A model generated the notes under the pieces. It had not been told where the DNA came from and did no database searches. It was given only the letters and a program-made list of their open reading frames with translations. The position numbers and the translations under genes are program-made. Of a stretch of DNA of 59,451 bases, positions 1-8,218 are shown piece after piece. This DNA is from Nitrosomonas oligotropha. GTDB taxonomy: Bacteria; Pseudomonadota; Gammaproteobacteria; Burkholderiales; Nitrosomonadaceae. The stretch covers positions 1 through 59,451 of the forward strand of contig NZ_FNOE01000020.1 in assembly GCF_900106555.1 (NCBI RefSeq). The letters are read 5' to 3'. Position 1 is the stretch's first letter; each line of letters begins with the position of its first letter.

Positions 1-84
1 AAGCCTCACAAGAGTTTGAATAATGCCACCCCTTATGAAATACTCACCGCTTATTTCAATCAACCTATCTGTAAACAACTCTGA
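1..84 (+). CDS. IS481-like transposase, C-terminal fragment
   Basis: Reading frame 1 is open from the window edge to TGA at 82-84. It contains PHKSLNNATPYEIL, which resembles the end of the integrase-type (DDE) catalytic core of IS481/IS3 transposases, where an H/R-S-L...TP-x-E pattern is common. The rest of the gene lies outside the window. A start of the same kind of transposase appears at 59404. The family call is based only on these 27 residues. Confidence 0.6.
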   Translation, partial: KPHKSLNNATPYEILTAYFNQPICKQL

Positions 85-95
85 GATTTCTTACA
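1..95 (+). mobile_element. 3' end of an IS481-like insertion sequence
   Basis: This is the right end of an IS. It holds the last codons of a transposase and ends in TTACA at 91-95. The reverse complement of the end (TGTAAGAAATCTCAGAGTTG...) aligns with the sequence starting at 59357, with a shared GTTGTTTACAG block, as expected for two terminal inverted repeats of one element type. The boundary at 95/96 is exact, because the sequence from 96 on (ACTGAATCTTTCC) is the middle of a leucine-rich-repeat unit found many times downstream. The IS therefore sits inside the LRR gene. The family name rests on short terminal peptides and TGT ends and is an inference. Confidence 0.7.
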
Positions 96-984
96 ACTGA
101 ATCTTTCCTGGTGTAAGCAATTAACCGATCTGAAGGGATTGGAAAATCTCACCGGTTTGCAATCACTGGATCTTTCCTGGTGTAATCAATTAACCGATCT
201 GCAGGGATTGGAAAATCTGCCCCGATTGCAATCGCTGAATCTTTCCCGGTGTGCGCAATTAACCGATCTGCAAGGATTGGAAAATCTCACCGATCTGCAA
301 TCACTGAATCTTTCCGGGTGTGAGCAATTAACCGATCTGAAGGGATTGGAAAATCTCACCGGTTTGCAATCACTGGATCTTTCCTGGTGTGATCAATTAA
401 CCGATCTGAAGGGATTGGAAAATCTGTCCCGATTGCAATCACTGGATCTTTCCCGGTGTGCGCAATTAACCGATCTGCAAGGATTGGAAAATCTGTCCCG
501 ATTGCAATCGCTAAATCTTTCCAGCTGTTTTCAATTAACCGATCTGAAGGGATTGGAAAATCTCACCGATCTGCAATCACTGAATCTTTCCTGGTGTGAG
601 CAATTAGCCGATCTGAAGGGATTGGAAAATCTGTCCCGATTGCAATCGCTGAGTCTTTCCAGGTGTGAGCAATTAGCCGATCTGCAGGGATTGGAGAATC
701 TCACACATTTGCAATCACTGAATCTTTCCGCGTGTAGGCAATTAGCCGATCTGAAGGGATTGGAAAATCTGCCCCGATTGCAATCGCTAAATCTTTCCGG
801 GTGTGAGCAATTAACCGATCTGCAGGGATTGGAGAATCTCACCCATTTGCAATCACTAGATCTTTCCGCGTGTAGGCAATTAGCCGATCTGAAGGGATTG
901 GAAAATCTGCCCCGATTGCAATCGCTAAATCTCTCCGAGTGTGATCGGATAACCCATCTCAATCCGCTAGAAAAATTGATTTGC
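96..984 (+). repeat. about 12.5 tandem 69-bp leucine-rich-repeat units
   Basis: Each unit encodes 23 residues of the pattern LQSLNLSxCxQLTDLxGLENLxx. A partial unit lies at 96-156 and twelve units follow to 984; the last is degenerate. Most units differ by only a few bases, mainly at residues 9 and 11 of the unit and at the two before the next LQSL, which suggests recent duplication or gene conversion with variation limited to exposed positions. The Cys-containing pattern resembles the SDS22/internalin-like LRR style. Confidence 0.9.
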
Positions 985-2355
985 TTGAAAGAAATTTATA
1001 TTTCTCAAATAAACGATGCAGTCTGGCTATATCACTTTCCGCGCTTGGTCGATGTAAAGAGTAATGCAATCGATAATGTACCGGTAGAACTGCTGAGTGA
1101 TGCAGGCAATGCTTTAATACCCATTACAGCATGGCAACGCGATTTGCTGGCCAGTGGATCGGCGCCGAACAGTGAGTTGAAATTGTTTATCCTCGGCAAC
1201 GGTGGTATCGGTAAAACGCAAATATCGCGGCGGTTGCAGGGTTCTGAGTACGATCCGGCGGTGCCGAGTACGCATGGTATCCATTTGGGCCGCTTCAGGA
1301 TCTTGGAAGCCGACGATCACGCACCCGGAATTTATCTCAATCTATGGGATTTCGGCGGGCAGGATGTGTATCTGTCGACGCATGGCTTGTTTCTGGACGA
1401 GCGGGCAATCTATGTCGTGGCGTGGCATCCGGAATTTGAGAACCAAGACGAATATCAGCAAAACGGCGTGCCGATGCGAAACCGCCTACTCGGGTATTGG
1501 CTGGCGTATATCCGCTCGCTGGCGGGAGCAGATGCGCCGGTGATCGTGGTGCAAACCCAATGCGACGAGGCCGATACTGAAACAGCGGCGCCATTGCCAC
1601 AGGATCACGGTTTCAATTATCTAAAAACTACCGGCTGCAGTGCGTTGCAGGATTATGGATTGGAGCGCTTGCTGCCGGAAATCCGGAATGCTGCGCGTTT
1701 GTTACGCAAACGTTACGCCGCAGTCGAAATTCCACAAAGCTGGGTGGATTTGGAGCAGGATCTGCGGGAATTGCGCGACGGCGGTCAGAAAACCCTGGCT
1801 TTTGAAGCATTCGAATCGCAATGCCAGCAGCGCAATCAATTGGCGCCACCCGCACTGATTGCGAATTTTTTGCATCGTGCCGGTCAGGTATTTTGGCGCC
1901 AGGGCGCGTTTGGCAATGATCTGGTGTTAAGGCAGGATTGGGCGTTGGCCGGTATTTATGCAATATTGGAGCGCAATACAGTGTTGCCGCAAATCCGTCG
2001 CGACGGCGGCGTTTTTCATCTGACGCAATTGCAAAATGCTGTCTGGCGCGACTTTAACGAGCAAGAACAGCGCATGTTTATCGACATGATGGTGCAATGC
2101 AACGCGTGTTTTGCGTTGGGCGATGATGTCTATGTGGCGACGGAATTATTGCCGGACGAGCAAGATATGGCTTCGCCGATACAAAGCACTTGGCGCAATG
2201 CCACAGCCGATGCACATGTGCGATTGGCGTATGACTTTTTCATGAAGGCATTATCAAGCAAGTATTGCGAGAAATTGGCGATAAAGCAAAACGAGACGCG
2301 AAATATTGGCGCACGGGCGTGTGCTATTACGATTGCCAGGCGGAAAGCGCGGTGA
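139..2355 (+). CDS. Roco protein N-terminal part (LRR, Roc GTPase, COR start)
   Basis: This is the first open segment of the broken Roco gene. The nominal start at 139 is a TTG inside an LRR unit (the GLENL stretch), so it is not a convincing true start; the frame stays open back to 85. Residues 1-282 are LRRs. The Roc GTPase follows: P-loop GNGGIGKT near residues 353-360, switch motif DFGGQD near 404 and base-specificity motif TQCDEAD near 473. The COR domain begins near 530. The last ~38 residues, after AYDFF at 2230-2241, are out-of-frame sequence created by the frameshift. By family knowledge Roc-COR binds GTP and dimerises; here the ligand is unknown. Confidence 0.7.
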   Translation: MENLTGLQSLDLSWCNQLTDLQGLENLPRLQSLNLSRCAQLTDLQGLENLTDLQSLNLSGCEQLTDLKGLENLTGLQSLDLSWCDQLTDLKGLENLSRLQSLDLSRCAQLTDLQGLENLSRLQSLNLSSCFQLTDLKGLENLTDLQSLNLSWCEQLADLKGLENLSRLQSLSLSRCEQLADLQGLENLTHLQSLNLSACRQLADLKGLENLPRLQSLNLSGCEQLTDLQGLENLTHLQSLDLSACRQLADLKGLENLPRLQSLNLSECDRITHLNPLEKLICLKEIYISQINDAVWLYHFPRLVDVKSNAIDNVPVELLSDAGNALIPITAWQRDLLASGSAPNSELKLFILGNGGIGKTQISRRLQGSEYDPAVPSTHGIHLGRFRILEADDHAPGIYLNLWDFGGQDVYLSTHGLFLDERAIYVVAWHPEFENQDEYQQNGVPMRNRLLGYWLAYIRSLAGADAPVIVVQTQCDEADTETAAPLPQDHGFNYLKTTGCSALQDYGLERLLPEIRNAARLLRKRYAAVEIPQSWVDLEQDLRELRDGGQKTLAFEAFESQCQQRNQLAPPALIANFLHRAGQVFWRQGAFGNDLVLRQDWALAGIYAILERNTVLPQIRRDGGVFHLTQLQNAVWRDFNEQEQRMFIDMMVQCNACFALGDDVYVATELLPDEQDMASPIQSTWRNATADAHVRLAYDFFMKALSSKYCEKLAIKQNETRNIGARACAITIARRKAR

Positions 2356-3773
2356 TGATTCGCGCGATGTTCGATCCGGAGCAACATGATAGCCAGCGCG
2401 GATACATTGAAGTGCTGGTCGCCGGTAAACAAGCGCAGCACCTGGCCGAGCATTTGACCGGATCAATCGAATCGATCCGTATTGGCGGCAAACCCAAAGT
2501 TGAATGGTTGCTCGGGCAACATATACAGGAAGCGCAAGAAACTAATACCAGCAGCGCTTTTGCTGGCATTGCACCGGCTGCTTTGCCGGTCGATGATGAA
2601 ATGCCGCTGATTCCTGCCAGCTTGCAGACTATCTTGGTAATTGGCACCGAATGGGATTCACGTCATGGCGGATTGTCGACATTCAATCGTGAATTGTGCA
2701 TGGCTTTGGCACAATTGGGAAAAACCGTTTATTGTTTGGTGAAATATGCGACAACCGATGAGGAAGAGCGTGCAAAAGCCGAGAAGGTAACACTGGTTCG
2801 TGCAACGGGTGGTAACTTGTCGCGCAAGATTACATTACCGGCGGATCCCGATCTGATCATCGGGCATGGGCGTATCACCGGCGATGCAGCAAAGTCGCAG
2901 CAGGAAGATTTTTTTCCGCAAGCAAAGCGAATCCATTTCATTCACATGTCTCCGAGTCAGATCGAATGGCATAAAGGCAAGGCCGATGCCTCCCAACAAG
3001 CCACAGCACGTGAACAGGAAGAATTAAACTTAGCCAAAGCTGCACAACTGGTCATTGCCGTCGGGCCGATGCTCTTCCGGGAAACCGATACCTTGATTCA
3101 TCGGTTAGCACCGGAATCACGCCCGGTGGTCTGTCAATTCAATCCAGGCTTCAGACAGCGTGATCGGCAAGAAAAAATCAAGCCGCTCAATTTACAGTGT
3201 TTGCTGGTAGGCCGTGCCGAGGATGAAGCACTTAAAGGCATCGATATTGCTGTTAAAGCATTGCACCGGATTGTAGAAGCACATGAACCGCTCGAATATA
3301 AACCAGAGCTGATTATTCGAGGAGCGCCGGTCGGAGAAGGCACAGCGCTTAACACTAAAATCAAGGAAAAACATAATGGTTTTCAGGTGCAAGTGCGGGA
3401 ATATAGCAGCGATCAGGAAACGATCATCGGAGATTACCGCAGTGCAGCACTGTTTCTCATGCCATCTCGCAGTGAAGGATTCGGTCTTGTGCCTTTGGAA
3501 GCACTCAGTGTCGGTGTGCCTATTTTGATCAGTGAAAATAGCGGGCTGGCGGAGTTATTGAAATCGTATCTCGAATCTCACAAGCACCGTCACTATATCG
3601 TTGCAACACCGGATGATACCAATCAAGCGATACAAAACTGGGAACAAAGCATTACGACGCAATTAATCGATATCGAGGCAGCTATTCGCCGGGCAAAAGA
3701 GTTAGCAGAAATTTTGGAGGATAAGCTGAAATGGACAGACTCGTGCCGGAAAATGCTGGAAGAATTGCGTTGA
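2265..3773 (+). CDS. Roco COR end fused to GT4-type glycosyltransferase
   Basis: This is the second open segment. In-frame sequence extends upstream to 2241 (HEGIIKQVLREIG), which completes the COR domain, so the ATG at 2265 is probably internal. Residues 1-95 contain the COR terminal pattern KYWRTGVCYYD. From about residue 122 a GT-B fold glycosyltransferase begins (ILVIGTEW...HGGLSTFNREL, a typical GT4 N-terminal nucleotide-binding pattern). The C-terminal half has the EX7E signature EGFGLVPLE (E404/E412) followed by GVPILISENSGLAELL. Retaining GT4 enzymes use nucleotide sugars. No polysaccharide genes lie nearby, so a role as effector output of the upstream GTPase module is an inference. 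Confidence 0.75.
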   Translation: MREIGDKAKRDAKYWRTGVCYYDCQAESAVMIRAMFDPEQHDSQRGYIEVLVAGKQAQHLAEHLTGSIESIRIGGKPKVEWLLGQHIQEAQETNTSSAFAGIAPAALPVDDEMPLIPASLQTILVIGTEWDSRHGGLSTFNRELCMALAQLGKTVYCLVKYATTDEEERAKAEKVTLVRATGGNLSRKITLPADPDLIIGHGRITGDAAKSQQEDFFPQAKRIHFIHMSPSQIEWHKGKADASQQATAREQEELNLAKAAQLVIAVGPMLFRETDTLIHRLAPESRPVVCQFNPGFRQRDRQEKIKPLNLQCLLVGRAEDEALKGIDIAVKALHRIVEAHEPLEYKPELIIRGAPVGEGTALNTKIKEKHNGFQVQVREYSSDQETIIGDYRSAALFLMPSRSEGFGLVPLEALSVGVPILISENSGLAELLKSYLESHKHRHYIVATPDDTNQAIQNWEQSITTQLIDIEAAIRRAKELAEILEDKLKWTDSCRKMLEELR

Positions 3774-3959
3774 GAATCTCGGCAAGTGCTTAATTGTATG
3801 GCTATTAATTAAAAGGTTATCTATTTCAATCAGCTCACGACTCACTGCGTTATCCTTATCTCCGGCTCTATTTCCTCCACGCAATCAGCTCTTCATACGT
3901 TTGACACGCTAACAATCCAGGCCTACGCTTTGTCATATACCAATATTCTGGAGATCGTC

Positions 3960-4193
3960 ATGCACAACGAGCGACACGCCAGCCTGTTCAGAAACGGATG
4001 CAGCCAAGCGATACGAATCCCGCGCGATTTTGAATTGGAAGGAACCGAAGCGATCATCCGCAAAGAAGGCGATAAACTGATTATCGAACCGATCAAGAAA
4101 AAGAGCCTGAAAGAACTACTTCCGATTTTGCCAACGTTGGATGACGATTTCCCAGAAATAGCTGATCCGGTTGTCGAGCCTAACAATGTTTGA
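3960..4193 (+). CDS. vapB: VapB-type antitoxin (SpoVT/AbrB fold), orphan
   Basis: The 77-residue protein starts at ATG 3960, with GGAG at 3950-3953 and 6-nt spacing. RNGCSQAIRIPRDFELEG is the classic swapped-hairpin DNA-binding start of VapB/AbrB antitoxins, followed by EAIIRKEGDKLIIEP; the acidic, proline-rich tail (residues ~50-77) would wrap the VapC toxin. VapB normally represses its own operon and blocks VapC RNase. Only a remnant of vapC follows, so this is likely a leftover antitoxin, which may still counter related toxins elsewhere in the genome. Confidence 0.85.
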   Translation: MHNERHASLFRNGCSQAIRIPRDFELEGTEAIIRKEGDKLIIEPIKKKSLKELLPILPTLDDDFPEIADPVVEPNNV

Positions 4194-4308
4194 TGGTTCT
4201 CATTACTTGCTGGACAATAATCTATATCCGATCAGAAACCAGCACTGTACTATCGCCAGGAGAGTTTGTTTGCTTGATACCGGATTTCTAACATGCACCC
4301 CATACTAG
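4186..4308 (+). pseudogene. vapC toxin remnant
   Basis: An ATG at 4186 overlaps the vapB stop by 8 nt, the usual vapBC coupling. The frame runs 40 codons to TAG at 4306. Its start (SHYLLDNNLYPIRNQ) resembles VapC N-termini, which run YLLDTNIC-x-Y-x-IRN. The catalytic Asp of the LLD motif is visible, but the PIN domain stops after about 25 recognisable residues and the rest is gone. The fhs start lies at 4293, inside the tail. This is a deduction from a short stretch. Confidence 0.5.
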
Positions 4309-5918
4309 ACATCGCCGCAAAACTTGGTTTGCAACCGGACAACCTCATGCTGTTCGGTGAGCACATGGCGAAACTGCGGTTGAGTGTTTTGCCGGAAAAA
4401 GGCACGCAATCCAAAGGCAAAATCGTTCTGGTTTCGGCGATTAATCCGACGCGCATGGGTGAAGGAAAAACGACGGTTTCGATTGGGCTGGCGCAAGGCT
4501 TGGCATACATCGGACAGCGCGTTGCGTTGGCGTTGCGCGAGCCGTCTTTGGGGCCTATTTTCGGCATTAAAGGCGGCGGGGCTGGCGGTGGGCGTTGTCA
4601 GCTTGAGCCGTCGACGCGCATCAATATGCATTTTACCGGTGACATGCACGCCGTCGGCGCGGCGCATAACCTGCTTGCCGCTTTGCTCGACAACGCCGTT
4701 CATTTCCGCAGCGGGTTGGATCTCGAACATCGTCAAGTGTTCTGGCGTCGCGTGCTGGATATAAACGACCGTTCGCTGCGGCAAGCGGTGATCGGGCTGG
4801 GCGGGCGGCTCAACGGCGTGCCGCGGGAAACCGGTTTCGACATTACCGCAGCGTCCGAAGTCATGGCTATTCTGTGTCTGGCCGAAGATCTCGCCGATCT
4901 TAAAGCGCGTTTGGGGCGCATCTTGGTTGGGTTCGACCGTTCCGGCAATCCGGTCACGGCGCAGAGCCTCCAAGCGACCGGCGCGATGGCGGCTTTGCTG
5001 CACGATGCCATGTTGCCGAATCTAGTGCAAACCACCGAAGGCGTACCGGCTTTTGTGCACGGCGGGCCTTTCGGCAATATCGCGCACGGTTGCAACAGTG
5101 TAATCGCCACCAAGGCCGCCGCAGCTTGTGCGGATTGGGTAGTAACGGAAGCGGGCTTCGGTTTCGACCTGGGTGCGGAGAAATTTTTCGATTTGAAATG
5201 CCGCAGTTCCGAGTTATGGCCGAGCGCGGTGGTGCTGGTCGTCACCGCGCGGGCACTGCGCGTGCATGGCGGCGGCGATCCTTCCCGCCCCGGCGGTATC
5301 GAAGAAATCGAGCGCGGCTTGGCGCATTTGGAACATCACGTGGAAAGCGTGCGGACTTTCGGCTTTGAGCCGGTCATCGCCATTAATCGCTTCGTAGGCG
5401 ATACCGATGCTGAACTGAACGCCATCGAACAATACTGCGCCGGGCTTGGGTTGAACACTGCCCTCTTTACCGGTTTTACCGATGGAGGTGCGGGAGCCGA
5501 AGCGCTGGCGCATGCAGTGATCGCCGCAACCACTCGGCCGCAGCCGCCCGTGCGTTATTTGTACGATCTAAACGATTCGCCCGAAGACAAGATCGCCGCC
5601 GTCGCCCGCACCATTTACGGCGCCAGCGAAGTCGAGTTCAGCCGGGCAGCGAAGAAAGATCTGGAACGAATCCGCGCGTTAGGTTACGACCGGTTACCAG
5701 TGTGCATCGCCAAAACCCATCTGTCGCTCAGCAGCGATCCCGCCAAAGTCGGCCACCCCGAGGCATTCCCTCTGCCGGTGGAATCGGTGCGCATTGCCGC
5801 AGGAGCAGGTTATTTGCTGGTCATGACCGGCGACATCGTCACAATGCCGGGATTACCGCACGATCCGGCTGCACATCGCATCGATTTGAATGATGATGGT
5901 GACATCATGGGTGTTTGA
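4293..5918 (+). CDS. fhs: formate--tetrahydrofolate ligase
   Basis: ATP-dependent synthesis of 10-formyl-THF from formate and THF, in the cytosol. The 541-residue protein is close to the family's usual ~555. The nucleotide-binding loop NPTRMGEGKTT lies near residues 51-61. Other family landmarks are the REPSLGP motif, the glycine-rich KGGGAGGG stretch, FTGDMHA, and FVHGGPFGNIAHGCNS. It starts at ATG 4293, just inside the vapC scrap, and a convergent hairpin follows the stop. It supplies one-carbon units for purines and formyl-methionine and complements the glycine-cleavage operon at 39-44 kb. Confidence 0.97.
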   Translation: MHPILDIAAKLGLQPDNLMLFGEHMAKLRLSVLPEKGTQSKGKIVLVSAINPTRMGEGKTTVSIGLAQGLAYIGQRVALALREPSLGPIFGIKGGGAGGGRCQLEPSTRINMHFTGDMHAVGAAHNLLAALLDNAVHFRSGLDLEHRQVFWRRVLDINDRSLRQAVIGLGGRLNGVPRETGFDITAASEVMAILCLAEDLADLKARLGRILVGFDRSGNPVTAQSLQATGAMAALLHDAMLPNLVQTTEGVPAFVHGGPFGNIAHGCNSVIATKAAAACADWVVTEAGFGFDLGAEKFFDLKCRSSELWPSAVVLVVTARALRVHGGGDPSRPGGIEEIERGLAHLEHHVESVRTFGFEPVIAINRFVGDTDAELNAIEQYCAGLGLNTALFTGFTDGGAGAEALAHAVIAATTRPQPPVRYLYDLNDSPEDKIAAVARTIYGASEVEFSRAAKKDLERIRALGYDRLPVCIAKTHLSLSSDPAKVGHPEAFPLPVESVRIAAGAGYLLVMTGDIVTMPGLPHDPAAHRIDLNDDGDIMGV

Positions 5919-5931
5919 ATGATGGATTTAT

Positions 5932-5960
5932 GAGATCGAGCATTTTTTATGCTCGATCTC
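5932..5960. terminator. hairpin between convergent fhs and rdgB
   Basis: GAGATCGAGCAT (5932-5943) pairs perfectly with ATGCTCGATCTC (5949-5960) around a TTTTT loop. The 12-bp stem lies between two convergent genes. It lacks a clear T-run after the stem on either strand, so termination efficiency is uncertain. Confidence 0.6.
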
Positions 5961-5986
5961 ACGTCAATGCATTCGGCAGTACCAGT

Positions 5987-6589
5987 TTAAAACTTCCCAG
6001 CTTGTAGAATTTCCACCAACTTCGCTAATGCCTGGCCACGGTGGCTGATTTGATTTTTCTGTTCGGCAGTTAGTTCGGCGGAGGTTTTGCCGAATTCCGG
6101 CAGATAAAAATACGGATCGTAGCCGAAGCCGCCGCTGCCGTGCGGCTGATCGATGATTTCACCGTGCCACGAGCCGTCAACGATGATCGGTTGCGGGTCG
6201 TCGGCATGGCGCACCACCACGATCACACAGTAGTAATACGCACGCCGGTCGGCTTGGTTTTGCAGCGCTGCAACCAACTTCTGGTTGTTACGCTCATCCG
6301 ACTTGGGTTCTCCGGCGTAACGCGCGGAATTGACACCGGGAGCGCCGCCAAGCGCACTGACGCAAATGCCGGAATCGTCCGCAAGAGCAGGCAACCCCGA
6401 GCAGCGGCTGGCGTGACGGGCTTTAGCGAGCGCATTTTCGACAAATGTAATGTGCGGCTCGTCGGCTTCGCTGATGTTGAATTCGGATTGCGGTGCCACA
6501 TTGATCGCCAGGAGCGCGAGTAATTCGCCGATCTCGCGCAATTTGCCAGAGTTATTGCTGGCGATGACCAGTTTTTTCAGTGTGCTCAT
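5987..6589 (-). CDS. rdgB: dITP/XTP pyrophosphatase (RdgB/HAM1)
   Basis: Hydrolyses non-canonical purine triphosphates (dITP, XTP) to monophosphates and keeps them out of DNA and RNA. The 200-residue length is normal. The N-terminal [13 protein letters not shown], central [24 protein letters not shown] and C-terminal FGYDPYF and [10 protein letters not shown] blocks are all family signatures. Its start overlaps the stop of rph by 4 nt (6586-6589), so translation of the two is probably coupled. Confidence 0.96.
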   Translation of the reverse strand: MSTLKKLVIASNNSGKLREIGELLALLAINVAPQSEFNISEADEPHITFVENALAKARHASRCSGLPALADDSGICVSALGGAPGVNSARYAGEPKSDERNNQKLVAALQNQADRRAYYYCVIVVVRHADDPQPIIVDGSWHGEIIDQPHGSGGFGYDPYFYLPEFGKTSAELTAEQKNQISHRGQALAKLVEILQAGKF

Positions 6590-7308
6590 GGTTGCGTCAG
6601 CACATTGCGCTGGATGGCGATCAGTTCTTCGATGCCCTGTTGCGCCATGTCGAGCATGGTGTTCAATTCGGCGCGGCTGAAGGCATTGCCTTCGGCCGTT
6701 CCCTGCACTTCGATGAGATGCAATCTGCCGGTCATGACGACGTTCATGTCGGTGTCGCAGGCGGAATCTTCCACGTAATCTAAATCCAGAACCGGAGTGC
6801 CTTCAAAGATGCCGACCGAAATCGCCGCAACGTGGTCGATGATCGGCGTGGCTTCGATGAGTTTCTGATCGAGTAATTTTTGGATCGCGTCGTGTAACGC
6901 GACAAAAGCGCCCGTGATGCTGGCGGTGCGAGTACCGCCATCGGCCTGAATAACGTCGCAATCGATTTGGATGGTGCGCTCGCCCAGTTTTTTCAAATCC
7001 ACCGCAGCGCGCAAAGCGCGTCCGATGAGACGCTGGATTTCCATGGTGCGCCCGGTTTGTTTGCCTTTGGCTGCCTCGCGCTGCATGCGGCTATGCGTCG
7101 AACCCGGTAGCATGCCGTATTCCGCAGTCAGCCAACCCTGCCCCTGACCTTTCAGGAACGGCGGAATCTGTTCGCTGATGCTGGCGGTGCAGATGACCTT
7201 GGTATCGCCGCATTCGATCAACACGGAGCCATCGGCGTGCTTGATGTAGCGGCGGGTGATTTTGACCGGGCGGATTTGCGCAGCGGTACGATGATGACTT
7301 CGTGTCAT
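6586..7308 (-). CDS. rph: ribonuclease PH
   Basis: Phosphorolytic 3'-5' exoribonuclease that trims tRNA 3' ends. 240 residues, full length. Signatures include [10 protein letters not shown] near the N-terminus, [15 protein letters not shown], the RNA-contacting [15 protein letters not shown] block, [20 protein letters not shown], and [17 protein letters not shown]. It lies directly upstream of rdgB in the same operon, a pairing common in proteobacteria. The gap to map upstream is 35 nt. Confidence 0.97.
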   Translation of the reverse strand: MTRSHHRTAAQIRPVKITRRYIKHADGSVLIECGDTKVICTASISEQIPPFLKGQGQGWLTAEYGMLPGSTHSRMQREAAKGKQTGRTMEIQRLIGRALRAAVDLKKLGERTIQIDCDVIQADGGTRTASITGAFVALHDAIQKLLDQKLIEATPIIDHVAAISVGIFEGTPVLDLDYVEDSACDTDMNVVMTGRLHLIEVQGTAEGNAFSRAELNTMLDMAQQGIEELIAIQRNVLTQP

Positions 7309-7343
7309 AGTAAAAATCCAGGATAAAGAGAGAATTTAACGGC

Positions 7344-8150
7344 TTAGCTGCCGAAGCGGTAAACCGGTTTGGGGGGAGAGCCTGCCGATACGGTCAGCAC
7401 TTCATAACCGTCGCCGGTCACCAGAACGGTATGTTCCCACTGCGCCGACAGACTGCCGTCCTTAGTGGTGATGGTCCAGCCGTCCGGTAAATGGCGGATC
7501 GCTGCTTTACCGGCGTTAATCATCGGTTCGATGGTAAAAATCATGCCGGGTTTGAGTTCCATGCCGGTGCCACGCCGCCCGTAATGCAGCACCTGCGGAT
7601 TTTCGTGGAATTTGGCGCCGATGCCGTGTCCGCAAAATTCTCGCACAATGCTATAGCCAACACCTTCAGCCAACTTTTGAATGGCAAAGCCGATATCGCC
7701 CAGATGAGCGCCCGGCTTCACTTCATCGATACCGCGCCACATGGCTTCGTAGGTTACTTCGCACAAGCGCTTGGCTTGAATCGACGGCTCGCCGACATAA
7801 AACATGCGGCTGGTATCGCCGTGATAGCCTTCATAAATCACGGTGATGTCCAGATTGACAATGTCGCCGTTCTTTAATTTTTTCGGTCCGGGAACGCCAT
7901 GACAGATCTGATGATTGACCGAAGTGCAAATCGATTTGGGGTAAGGCGTGTGCCCGGATGGGGCATAATTCAGCGGCGCGGGAATGGTTTTTTGCACGTC
8001 CACCATGTAGCGGTGGCATAGCGTATCCAGCTCCTCTGTGGTAACACCCGCCACCACATACGGCGTGATGTAATCCAGAACTTCCGATGCCAACCGGCCG
8101 GCAATGCGCATTGTTTCTATTTCTTGCGGTGTTTTGATGGATACCGTCAT
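7344..8150 (-). CDS. map: methionine aminopeptidase, type I
   Basis: Removes the initiator methionine from nascent proteins; a two-metal enzyme of the cytosol. 268 residues, typical for type Ia. Visible metal and catalytic surroundings are NHQICHGVPG (the conserved His), VNLDITVIYEGYHGDTSRMF (two Asp ligands), EFCGHGIGAKFHENPQV (His ligand), and MIFTIEPMIN (Glu ligand). It heads the map-rph-rdgB run on the minus strand. Confidence 0.97.
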   Translation of the reverse strand: MTVSIKTPQEIETMRIAGRLASEVLDYITPYVVAGVTTEELDTLCHRYMVDVQKTIPAPLNYAPSGHTPYPKSICTSVNHQICHGVPGPKKLKNGDIVNLDITVIYEGYHGDTSRMFYVGEPSIQAKRLCEVTYEAMWRGIDEVKPGAHLGDIGFAIQKLAEGVGYSIVREFCGHGIGAKFHENPQVLHYGRRGTGMELKPGMIFTIEPMINAGKAAIRHLPDGWTITTKDGSLSAQWEHTVLVTGDGYEVLTVSAGSPPKPVYRFGS

Positions 8151-8218
8151 TATTGTTTAATTATTATTCGTGATAGAAGGATAGCGTTGATTATTCCGCT
8201 TTACAGCAGTGCTGTCTA

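Larger units (their letters stand above)
96..3773 (+). pseudogene. LRR-Roc-COR-glycosyltransferase receptor-like gene, IS-truncated and frameshifted
   Basis: One ancestral gene now lies in two frames. Frame 1 runs from the IS boundary at 96 through leucine-rich repeats, a Roc GTPase and most of a COR domain. At 2236-2240 there is a TTTTT tract; adding one T restores ...tat gac ttt ttt cat gaa (YDFFHEG) and joins frame 1 to frame 3, which carries the end of COR and then a GT4 glycosyltransferase to the stop at 3773. The 5' end is lost: the IS end at 95 cuts directly into an LRR unit, and no start codon precedes it here. Roco proteins are GTPase switches and LRRs bind ligands or partners; the GT4 domain would be the output. 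It may be a true pseudogene, a phase-variable gene or an assembly error at the T-tract. Confidence 0.75.

Noticed and set aside
531..962. Long antisense frame across the LRR repeats
   Set aside because: It is a by-product of the 69-bp periodicity; Cys/Ser/Arg-rich translation without any domain.
96..984. Possible CRISPR array because of regular repeats
   Set aside because: Units are contiguous, in frame and protein-coding, with no spacers; the same holds for the TPR repeats at 44973-46172.
3868..3906. Minus-strand codons reading TYEELIAWRK, like the start of four-helix-bundle proteins
   Set aside because: Only about 12 codons before a stop and no continuation; too short to support.
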